Positions 27,594 through 34,893 of a DNA stretch of 64,000 nt are shown piece after piece. The notes beneath the pieces were generated by a model. It ran no database searches. It saw only the letters and a program-made list of their open reading frames with translations, and had not been told where the DNA came from. Source of the DNA: Pseudoduganella armeniaca (GTDB taxonomy: Bacteria; Pseudomonadota; Gammaproteobacteria; Burkholderiales; Burkholderiaceae_D); contig NZ_CP028324.1 of assembly GCF_003028855.1 (NCBI RefSeq), positions 2,108,001-2,172,000 on the forward strand, read 5' to 3'. The position numbers and the translations under genes are program-made. Numbering within the stretch: the first letter of the stretch is position 1; every line of letters starts with the position of its first letter.

Positions 27594-27876
27594 GTTGGCG
27601 CTGTTCGCGTCAAACAGTGACCGCTGCCTTGGCGGCGCAGCGCGGTCGCGCCGGCACGGTACCGTCCAGGCTGATAGCGACATCGGCGGCCCAGGAAGGT
27701 TCCGTGCCCAGGTACAACGTCCAGCTAACGCGAACAGCGCCTTTTGTTGCCGCCTGTGGCCAGCGACACACAACAATCGAAGCGTTGACGCATCGCAAAC
27801 TATTGTTGTTCATAAATCTTTATTTCCAGGAATTATCCATGTATCCTCGTGGAATTACTTTTCGGGGAGCATCGTG
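27594..27876. other. Non-coding leader before the second PEP-CTERM gene
   Basis: No convincing gene is present in these 283 bp. The last 100 bp turn AT-rich (AAACTATTGTTGTTCATAAATCTTTATTT), which suggests the promoter and leader of the downstream gene. No specific site can be named. Confidence 0.4.
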
Positions 27877-28593
27877 ATGCGTACATCGTTCAGGAACATC
27901 GCCGTTGCCGCGGCACTGGTCGCGGCCACCGTCGCCCAGGCGGAAAACGTCGGCATCAGTGCCGGCAGCTATTATTCGCCCACGCTGGCCAGCACCCTGA
28001 CGGCCCAGGGCAACAACGTCAGCGCAGTGAGCTGGTACAACGACAACGTGCTGGCGCAATACGACGTCTATATCCAGGATGGCAGCTCGTATGCCAATGC
28101 CGCTGCGCTGGACCGCTTCGTCTTCAACGGCGGCACGCTGATCCAGCTGCCGTGGAGCTTCACGCACGTGTCGTTCACGGAAAATACCACCGTGTTCGGC
28201 ATGCGCTGGAGCGGCACCATGCAGGAGGCCAATCCCGCCATCGACGTGCTGGCCGCAGGCGACTGGCTGTTGAACGGCGTGGCCTTGCCGGCCGCCGGCA
28301 GCCAGACGATCGGGCGCGAGGTGGGCAACGAATTCGTCGAGGGCGTGACGCCCGTGCTGGCGTGGGAGGACGGCACCGCGCTGCTGGGCTACCGCCGCTA
28401 CGGCGCCGGCCTGGTGGTCGGCTTCGACGTGCACCTGACCACGTCGGACGCCTCGCCGCTGTCGGCCGGTTGGTCGAACCAGGTGGTGTTCAATGCGGTC
28501 AATGCCGTCAGCGCGGTGCCGGAACCGGCCACCTGGGCGCTGTTGCTGGCCGGCACCGGCGTGCTGCTGCTGCGCCGGCGCCAGCCCGAGTAA
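27877..28593 (+). CDS. PEP-CTERM sorting-signal protein
   Basis: This encodes 238 residues. The start at 27877 follows GGGGAG and opens a signal peptide (MRTSFRNIAVAAALVAATVAQA). The body resembles a flavodoxin-like/ThuA-like exported domain (VGISAGSYYSPTLASTLTAQ, YDVYIQDGSS, a late GAGLVVGFDVHLTTSD), though the family is uncertain. The tail is the PEP-CTERM signal: VPEPATWALLLAGTGVLLL and then RRRQPE. It ends 6 bp from the stop of the convergent flavoprotein gene. Confidence 0.85.
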   Translation: MRTSFRNIAVAAALVAATVAQAENVGISAGSYYSPTLASTLTAQGNNVSAVSWYNDNVLAQYDVYIQDGSSYANAAALDRFVFNGGTLIQLPWSFTHVSFTENTTVFGMRWSGTMQEANPAIDVLAAGDWLLNGVALPAAGSQTIGREVGNEFVEGVTPVLAWEDGTALLGYRRYGAGLVVGFDVHLTTSDASPLSAGWSNQVVFNAVNAVSAVPEPATWALLLAGTGVLLLRRRQPE

Positions 28594-28599
28594 AGCGCT

Positions 28600-30366
28600 T
28601 CAGGCATCTGCCGGCAGATTCGCCAGGAATGCGTGGATCTGCGACACCACCTGGGCGCCTTCGCCCACGCCGGCCGCCACCCGCTTGGTCGAACCGGCGC
28701 GCACGTCGCCGATCGCGAACACGCCCGGCACGCTGGTCTCCAGCGGCGCGCGGACCGGCTGGTCGTCGGGGTGGGTGCCTTGTTCGATGTTGGCGCGGCA
28801 CTGCGCCTTCGTCACCTCGTGCCCGGTGCGGATGAAGCCCTGGGCATCCACGTCCACGCCGCAGTCGCCCAGCCAGTCCGTGTTCGGGTCGGCGCCGATG
28901 AACAGGAACACGCGGCCGACGTCGCAATCCTTTTCCTCGTCGCTGCGGTTGTCGCGCAGGCGGACCTGCTTCAGGCCATCCTCGTCGCCTTCCAGCGCCA
29001 CGATTTCGGTGTGCGTGTGCAGTTCGATGTTCGGCGTGGCCTTGATCCGTTCGATCAGGTAGGTCGACATCGTCGCCTTCAGGCCCGCGCCGCGGATCAC
29101 CATGTGCACCTTCTTCGCGTGGCCGGACAGGAACACGGCGGCCTGGCCCGCCGAGTTGCCGCCGCCGACCAGGATCACTTCCTCGCTGCGGCACAGGTTG
29201 GCCTCGATGCGCGAGGCCCAGTAATAGATGCCGCGCCCCTCGAACTGCTTGATGTTGGCCAGCGACGGCCGGCGGTAGCGCGCCCCGCAGGAGAGCACGA
29301 CGGTGCGGCCCTGCACGCAGCTGCCGTCCGCCAGCTCCACCCGCAGCGGCCAGGTGTCGCACAGCAGGCGCGCGGCGGCGGCGGGAATCGCCACCTCCAC
29401 GCCGAACTTCTGCGCCTGCACGTAGGCGCGGCCGGCCAGCGCGCCGCCCGAGATCCCGGTCGGGAAACCCAGGTAGTTCTCGATGCGGGCGCTGGCCGCC
29501 GCCTGGCCGCCATAGGCGCGCTGCTCCAGCGCCAGCACCGACAGGCCTTCGGAACCCGCGTAGACGGAGGTCGCCAGGCCGGCCGGGCCGGCGCCGACCA
29601 CGATCACGTCCCACACTTTGGAGCCGTCCAGCTCCGGCAGCATGCCCAGGCAGCGGCCGATGTCGGCATTGCTCGGGTTCTTCTTGACGCTGCCGTCCGG
29701 GCAGACCACCAGCGGCCAGTCGTCGGTCGTGGGCTGGTAGTACTCGCACAGGGTGCGCGCCTGCGCGTCCTCCTGCGGGTCGAGGATCGTGTGCGGATGG
29801 CCGTTACTGGTCAGGAAGCTCTGCAGGTGGAACAGGCGCGGGTGGCCGTGCGGTCCTACCAGCACCGGACCGCCCGAGCCCACTTCGAGCAGGTTGACGC
29901 GGCGCAGGATCAGCGCGCGCACGATGCGTTCACCCAGTTCGGCCTCGGCGATGACGAGGGCGCGCAGGTTTTCCGGCGAGATCACCAGCGCCTCGACCTC
30001 GCCCACGGCAGTGGCGTTGACCAGGGACGGGCGGCCCGCCAGCTGCGACACCTCCGCCGTGAATTCGCCCGGCCCGTGTTCCGTGATGAAAGCCGAATTG
30101 CCCAGGCCATCGTAGCGATTGATGGCGATGCGGCCGGCCAGCACGACCACCATGCCGAACGTCGTATGACCGGCTTCCAGAACGCGCACGCCGTTGTGGT
30201 AGGTGCGCACGGTGCCGAAGCGGTGCAGGCGGCGGACCTCGGCGTCGGTCAGGCGCGGGAAGATCTGGTGGCGGCGCGACTCGATGGTGGCGCCGATGGC
30301 GGGAACTTCGTCCTCCTTGCTGGCTTCGGGAACGAACTGGGTGGGAGTGAGCGTCATGTTGGCCAT
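28600..30366 (-). CDS. cNMP-binding domain / thioredoxin-reductase-like flavoprotein without CxxC
   Basis: This encodes 588 residues. Residues about 35-155 form a cyclic-nucleotide-binding/Crp-type domain (GMVVVLAGRIAINRYDG, GEFTAEVSQLAG). About 175-245 is a thioredoxin/glutaredoxin-like linker without a CxxC. From 252 comes a TrxB-like FAD/NAD(P)H module (VIVVGAGPAGLATSVYA, VILVGGGNSAGQAA, FAIGDVRAG). The CxxC that TrxB carries just before the second dinucleotide motif is replaced by GIYYWASRIEANLC, so classical thioredoxin reduction is unlikely. A related actinobacterial/proteobacterial fusion family exists; its substrate is unknown. An alternative start is 30357. Confidence 0.88.
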   Translation of the reverse strand: MANMTLTPTQFVPEASKEDEVPAIGATIESRRHQIFPRLTDAEVRRLHRFGTVRTYHNGVRVLEAGHTTFGMVVVLAGRIAINRYDGLGNSAFITEHGPGEFTAEVSQLAGRPSLVNATAVGEVEALVISPENLRALVIAEAELGERIVRALILRRVNLLEVGSGGPVLVGPHGHPRLFHLQSFLTSNGHPHTILDPQEDAQARTLCEYYQPTTDDWPLVVCPDGSVKKNPSNADIGRCLGMLPELDGSKVWDVIVVGAGPAGLATSVYAGSEGLSVLALEQRAYGGQAAASARIENYLGFPTGISGGALAGRAYVQAQKFGVEVAIPAAAARLLCDTWPLRVELADGSCVQGRTVVLSCGARYRRPSLANIKQFEGRGIYYWASRIEANLCRSEEVILVGGGNSAGQAAVFLSGHAKKVHMVIRGAGLKATMSTYLIERIKATPNIELHTHTEIVALEGDEDGLKQVRLRDNRSDEEKDCDVGRVFLFIGADPNTDWLGDCGVDVDAQGFIRTGHEVTKAQCRANIEQGTHPDDQPVRAPLETSVPGVFAIGDVRAGSTKRVAAGVGEGAQVVSQIHAFLANLPADA

Positions 30367-30538
30367 TGCGGGTCCGTACGTGGAAGGGTTGCGTGCGCAC
30401 TGCAAGTCTACCCGATGGCGCGCACGGCTTGGCCGAAACGGCGCGCCGCTCTCCCGCAAGGCAGAAGCACGGCTGCGCCGTGCGTGCCAGGGCGCGGCGA
30501 ATACGCTATCCTCGTGCCAGCACAACAAGGAGACGACG

Positions 30539-31615
30539 ATGGCGGGGCTGGCAATCAGGGGCGTGCAGAAGCGGTTCGGCGAACAGCAGATCCTGCATGG
30601 GATCGACCTCGACATCGCCGACGGCGAGTTCGTCGTGTTCGTGGGGCCGTCCGGCTGCGGCAAGTCGACCCTGCTGCGCACGATCTGCGGGCTGGAGGAG
30701 CCGGACGCCGGCACGATCGCCATCGGCGGGCGCGACATGACGCACGTGGAGCCAGCCAAGCGCGGCATCGCGATGGTGTTCCAGAGCTACGCGCTGTATC
30801 CGCACATGACGGTCTACGAGAATATGGCGTTCGGCCTGAAGCTGGCCGGCATGCCGGCCGCGCAGGTCCGCGAGAAGGTGCAGCAGGCCGCCGCCAGCCT
30901 GCGCATCGAGCCGCTGTTGCAGAGGAAGCCGAAGGAGCTGTCCGGCGGCCAGCGCCAGCGGGTAGCGATCGGCCGCGCCATCGTGCGCAATCCCGAGGTG
31001 TTCCTGTTCGACGAACCGCTGTCGAATCTGGATGCGGCGCTGCGCGTGCAGATGCGCATCGAGCTGAAGAACCTGCACCGCACCCTGAAGAGCACGATGA
31101 TCTATGTGACGCACGACCAGGTCGAGGCGATGACCCTGGCCGACCGCATCGTGGTGCTGCGCGGCGGGAAGGTCGAGCAGGTGGGGGCGCCGCTAGAGCT
31201 GTACAACCGGCCCGGCAACCTGTTCGTGGCCGGCTTCATGGGGTCGCCAGCGATGAACTTCATCCGCGGCACGGTGCGCGCCGGCGAGGTGGAAGCGGCC
31301 GGCGTGCGCCTGGCCGTGGCCGACGTGGCGGGCCTGGCCGACGGCGCCGCCGTCACCCTCGGCCTGCGCGCCGAGCACGTGCGCCTGGCGCCGCCGGGCA
31401 GCGACGGCGGCATGCCGGTGCAGGTGCAGGCCACCGAGCTGCTGGGCGACTTCAGCTACGTCTACCTGCAACCGGAGCACGGCGGCGAACAGCTGGTGGC
31501 CCGCGCCGATGCCGACGCCACCTGGCAAGCCGGGCAACGCGCCACCATCACGGCCGAGGCGAGCCGCTGGCACGTGTTCGACCAGCAGGGCCTGGCGCAC
31601 CGCCCCGCACGCTGA
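30539..31615 (+). CDS. Sugar ABC transporter ATP-binding protein (MalK/UgpC/MsmK type)
   Basis: This encodes 358 residues behind AAGGAGA. Walker A GPSGCGKST at 36-44, Q-loop VFQSYALYPH, signature LSGGQ at 134-138, Walker B VFLFDEP, and H-loop YVTHDQ are all present, followed by TOBE/MalK regulatory beta-domains. It closely resembles ATPases of carbohydrate importers. No permease or binding-protein gene is adjacent, so it may serve several importers encoded elsewhere, as MsmK does. Annotated by family only. Confidence 0.9.
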   Translation: MAGLAIRGVQKRFGEQQILHGIDLDIADGEFVVFVGPSGCGKSTLLRTICGLEEPDAGTIAIGGRDMTHVEPAKRGIAMVFQSYALYPHMTVYENMAFGLKLAGMPAAQVREKVQQAAASLRIEPLLQRKPKELSGGQRQRVAIGRAIVRNPEVFLFDEPLSNLDAALRVQMRIELKNLHRTLKSTMIYVTHDQVEAMTLADRIVVLRGGKVEQVGAPLELYNRPGNLFVAGFMGSPAMNFIRGTVRAGEVEAAGVRLAVADVAGLADGAAVTLGLRAEHVRLAPPGSDGGMPVQVQATELLGDFSYVYLQPEHGGEQLVARADADATWQAGQRATITAEASRWHVFDQQGLAHRPAR

Positions 31616-31633
31616 CTCCGAACTCGACGGTTG

Positions 31634-31671
31634 GCAGGTCGATATGCCGCATTGGCGGCACATCGACCTGC
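31634..31671 (+). terminator. Hairpin after the ABC ATPase gene
   Basis: GCAGGTCGAT (31634-31643) pairs perfectly with ATCGACCTGC (31662-31671), with an inner GCCGC/GCGGC stem. It starts 19 bp after the stop codon. There is no T-run, so it may be a stabilising 3' hairpin rather than an intrinsic terminator. Confidence 0.45.
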
Positions 31672-31818
31672 ACGTGTCCAACCTGGCGAAATCCCTAAGC
31701 AGTTGCGCATCGACGGCGCACGACCTGGCCAGGCGTATGGCGCTGGCGCCGCGGCCGCAAGCAACGGGCTCCGAGTCGGATTAGAATGGTCGTTTTGGTA
31801 TAGAAAAAAGCTGAGCGC

Positions 31819-32721
31819 ATGACCTACAAGACCATCGCCGACACGATCGGCAACACCCCGCTGGTGCAACTGGTGCGCCTGCCGGGCGCCGACGCCGCCG
31901 CGCGCAACAACGTCATCCTGGGCAAGCTGGAAGGCGACAACCCGGCCGGCTCCGTCAAGGACCGCGCCGCCATGTCGATGCTGCGCCGTGCCGAGGAACG
32001 GGGCGACATCAAGCCGGGCGACACGTTGATCGAAGCCACCAGCGGCAACACGGGCATCGCGCTGGCGATGGCCGCCGCGATCCGCGGCTACAAGATGGTG
32101 CTGCTGATGCCGGAGAACCTGTCCGAGGAACGGCGCCAGAGCATGGCGGCCTACGGCGCGCAGATCGTGCTGACGCCGAAGACGGGCGGCATGGAATACG
32201 CGCGCGACCTGGCCGAGCAGATGCAGAAGGACGGCAAGGGTATCATCCTCGACCAGTTCGCCAACGCGGACAATCCGCGCGCCCACTACGAGACGACCGG
32301 CCCCGAGATCTGGCGCGACACCGATGGCCGCATCACGCATTTCGTCAGCGCCATGGGCACGACCGGCACGATCATGGGCGTGTCGCAGTACCTGAAGGAG
32401 AAGAACGAGGCGATCCGCATCATCGGCGCACAGCCGGAGGAGGGCTCGTCGATCCCGGGCATCCGCAAGTGGCCGGAAGCCTACCTGCCGAAGATCTTCG
32501 ACAAGGCCCGCGTGGACCAGATCGAATCGGTGTCGCAGGCGGCGGCCGAGCGCATGGCGCGCCGGCTGGCGGCGGAGGAGGGCATCTTCTGCGGCATCTC
32601 GGCCGCCGGCGCGTGCGAGATCGCATTGCGCATTTCGCAGACGGTGGAGAACGCCACGATCGTGTTCATCGTGTGCGACCGGGGCGACCGGTATCTGTCG
32701 ACTGGGGTATTCCCGGCATAA
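31819..32721 (+). CDS. cysM: Cysteine synthase B
   Basis: This encodes 300 residues of a PLP enzyme making cysteine from O-acetylserine and sulfide or thiosulfate. The cofactor lysine is K47 in NPAGSVKDRAA; the substrate loop is EATSGNTGIALA. KMVLLMPENLSEERRQ and the shortened C-terminus ending CDRGDRYLSTGVF are typical of CysM rather than CysK. A TAGAAT box near 31781 may be its -10 element. Confidence 0.95.
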   Translation: MTYKTIADTIGNTPLVQLVRLPGADAAARNNVILGKLEGDNPAGSVKDRAAMSMLRRAEERGDIKPGDTLIEATSGNTGIALAMAAAIRGYKMVLLMPENLSEERRQSMAAYGAQIVLTPKTGGMEYARDLAEQMQKDGKGIILDQFANADNPRAHYETTGPEIWRDTDGRITHFVSAMGTTGTIMGVSQYLKEKNEAIRIIGAQPEEGSSIPGIRKWPEAYLPKIFDKARVDQIESVSQAAAERMARRLAAEEGIFCGISAAGACEIALRISQTVENATIVFIVCDRGDRYLSTGVFPA

Positions 32722-32756
32722 CGTCCCCGGCAGCCGCGCCACCGCTGTGTTACGGA

Positions 32757-32795
32757 GGCGGCGCCCGATCCGCGATCCGCGGATCGGGGGCCGCC
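32757..32795 (+). terminator. Large hairpin after cysM
   Basis: GGCGGC-GCCCGATCCGCG pairs with CGCGGATCGGG-GCCGCC across a 3-base loop with one mismatch, about 35 bp past the cysM stop. There is no clear T-run on the plus strand, so its efficiency as a terminator is uncertain. Confidence 0.5.
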
Positions 32796-32809
32796 TTCTG
32801 ATTGCGGAC

Positions 32810-32837
32810 AAAAAAAAAAGCGCGCCCATGGCGCGCT
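32810..32837 (-). terminator. Intrinsic terminator of the HTH gene
   Basis: On the minus strand, AGCGCGCC / GGCGCGCT with a 3-base loop is followed by ten T residues. It lies 69 bp past the stop of the HTH gene at 32906. Confidence 0.9.
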
Positions 32838-32905
32838 GATCATTTCGGCGGATGCACCGCGCAACGCCCGTCCGCAAGCGGCAGGGCGCCAGCGCTGGCG
32901 AGGCA

Positions 32906-33265
32906 TCAGCCGTTGTTGTTGCTGTTGTTAGTGCTGCTCTGTGGCGTTTCGCCTTCTTTTGGCTTGAACTGCTTGTCGCTGATACGGAACTTGTTGCGGC
33001 GGTCGCCCATCAGGTAACGCAGGTCGCGGATCGACAGGTCGCTGACTTCGTGCATGCGAATCAGCAGCGAAGCGCCGACCGGCAGGCGGTGGTGGCGAAT
33101 CTTGCTGATGACCGGCGGCGCCACTTCCAGCGCGCGCGACAGGGCCGCATCGTTCTTCAGGCGCAGGTTCTCGATCAGCGTGTCCAGCAGGCGATTGGGG
33201 TTGTACTGCAGCAGATCGTCGCCTTCCGAATCGTTGTTCATATCAATACCGACTTGATTTGTCAT
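32906..33265 (-). CDS. Small helix-turn-helix DNA-binding protein
   Basis: This encodes 119 residues. The start at 33265 follows AGAAGGAA; an internal ATG at 33241 is possible. An acidic head (DMNNDSEGDDLLQYNPNRLL) precedes an XRE/Cro-like HTH region (LKNDAALSRALEVAPPVISK with RHHRLPVGASLLIRMHEVSD). The end is a low-complexity Ser/Asn/Gly tail (SSTNNSNNNG). Likely a transcriptional regulator; the target is unknown. It has its own terminator and a long AT-rich leader. Confidence 0.8.
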   Translation of the reverse strand: MTNQVGIDMNNDSEGDDLLQYNPNRLLDTLIENLRLKNDAALSRALEVAPPVISKIRHHRLPVGASLLIRMHEVSDLSIRDLRYLMGDRRNKFRISDKQFKPKEGETPQSSTNNSNNNG

Positions 33266-33737
33266 GATACGTCTGTTCCTTCTGTAAAGTTGTTCTGCAA
33301 AGTGAAACACTCGGAGCTCAAGCTGCGCTTCAGGGCCACGACCAAGCCGTGCGCAAGGCTGCGCGCGACGTTGTCCGAGACCCCTATGTTCTCCCTTCAC
33401 TGAGGAACGATACGCGGATTCCGGGATAACAAGGTTTCATAATATATACACAATTGTACAACATTCCGCAATATTTTACTCACGAGCAATAGAAAAATGG
33501 TCACTCTACTGCTCGCCGTTGTCCTATCGCAACAATGTGTGAGAATTCTACCTGAATTTTTGTGGTAGATAAACGCACAAGAGCGGACGCGGCTTTGTCA
33601 ATCGTACAATTTTAAGTGTAATATAAAACTTACCACTACTGCTGCACTAAATGCAACAGTAGCGACAGTTTCCCACAAACATTACATTCTTGCAAGCAAC
33701 GATCAGCGCTTGTTACGCTGCGTTACACACGCGATGG
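33266..33737. promoter_or_regulatory. AT-rich control region upstream of the HTH gene
   Basis: There is no gene in these 472 bp. Positions about 33430-33690 are strikingly AT-rich compared with the rest of the window (AATATATACACAATTGTACAAC; TTTTAAGTGTAATATAAAAC). TTGTACAA at 33453 is palindromic and ACAATT recurs near 33605, as if a DNA-binding protein acts here. TTGACA occurs on the minus strand near 33600, but no matching -10 at standard spacing is clear. Confidence 0.5.
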
Positions 33738-34880
33738 TTACGACCCGGCACGGGTGATGCGCACCGCACGGCCCAGTTCCACCACGGACATGGCGTAAAA
33801 ATAGCTGCGGTTGTACTGCGTGATCGCGAAGAAGTTGTTGCTTGCTACCCAGTATTCGGTCGGCTCCGAGCCGTTCTGGAGGTCCACCAGTCCATAGAGC
33901 ATGCCTGGTGGCAACGAGGATGTGGTGACGACACCGGCCGTCGTCAAGTCTTCCGGCCGGATTTTTGCCTCCAGACCAAGATTCAGATATTGCTCCCAGG
34001 CCCGGCTGGGCGACACGGTAGCGTGATAGACGACCGCACCCGGCTGGTCGCGCTGCCAGCCATGGCCGACGAGGAATGCCGCCACGCTGCCGATCGCGTC
34101 CGCTGGCGAATTCTTCAGGTCGATGCGGCCATCGCCGTCGAAGTCCACGCCATACTTGACGATATTGCTGGGCATGAACTGCGGCATGCCGACGGCGCCG
34201 GCGAACGAGCCCTGCAACGAAAGGGGATCGGTGCCGGTCTGCCGAGCGTAGAGCAAGGTCGCTTCCAGCTCGTCGCGGAAGAAGGCCATGCGCGCATCCC
34301 GGTTCGGCGCGACCGGATAGGCGAAGGCCAGCGTCGTCAGCGTGTCGACGACGCGGAAGCGTCCCGTGTCGCGACCGTAGATCGTTTCCACGCCGATGAT
34401 GCCCACCAGTATCTCGGCGGGCACGCCGTACAGTGCCTCGGCCCGCGCCAGCGCCTCGGCGTTGTCGTTCCAGAAGCGCACGCCCGCGTTGATGCGGATC
34501 GGTTCGATGAAGCGGCTGCTGTAGACGGTCCAGTTCTTCGGCTTGCCCGGCGGCGCCGGCTTGACCAGCTGCACGACCGAATCCAGGTAACGCACGTTCG
34601 ACAGCAGCGCAGCCAGTTCGGTGCGGGCAAAGCCGTGCTTGCTCACCATGTCGTCGACGAAGGCCTGCACTTCCTTCCACTGGCCGAAGTTGACGAACTC
34701 GCCGGTGTAGTAATCGCTGGGCGCCGCGACGGCTTTCTTGGCCGGCTTGGCTTTCGACTTCTTGACCGTTTTCTGGGGCGCGGCAAACGCTTCGGGCGGG
34801 CACAGGCTGGTGGCGGCCACGAGGGCGGACAGCAGCAGGGTGATGAAAGGTTTGTTACGGAATCGCTTGGCAAATGTCAT
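33738..34880 (-). CDS. mltB: Lytic murein transglycosylase B
   Basis: This encodes 380 residues. The start at 34880 gives a signal peptide (MTFAKRFRNKPFITLLLSALVAATS); a longer upstream frame lacks support. The peptide is followed by a Lys/Ala-rich spacer and the SLT type-3 domain. Catalytic Glu165 lies in GIIGVETIYGRDTG, with FAGAVGMPQFMPS and YGVDFDGDGRIDL further on. The enzyme cleaves peptidoglycan with 1,6-anhydro product formation in the periplasm. It ends the moxR-DUF58-transglutaminase gene run, 13 bp downstream of it. Confidence 0.93.
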   Translation of the reverse strand: MTFAKRFRNKPFITLLLSALVAATSLCPPEAFAAPQKTVKKSKAKPAKKAVAAPSDYYTGEFVNFGQWKEVQAFVDDMVSKHGFARTELAALLSNVRYLDSVVQLVKPAPPGKPKNWTVYSSRFIEPIRINAGVRFWNDNAEALARAEALYGVPAEILVGIIGVETIYGRDTGRFRVVDTLTTLAFAYPVAPNRDARMAFFRDELEATLLYARQTGTDPLSLQGSFAGAVGMPQFMPSNIVKYGVDFDGDGRIDLKNSPADAIGSVAAFLVGHGWQRDQPGAVVYHATVSPSRAWEQYLNLGLEAKIRPEDLTTAGVVTTSSLPPGMLYGLVDLQNGSEPTEYWVASNNFFAITQYNRSYFYAMSVVELGRAVRITRAGS

Positions 34881-34893
34881 GGAAATTCGTGGA

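Noticed and set aside
27124..28593. 489-codon frame joining the ComEA-like region to the PEP-CTERM protein
   Set aside because: It passes through a terminator and out-of-frame comEA sequence. Only the part from 27877 has a ribosome site and signal peptide.
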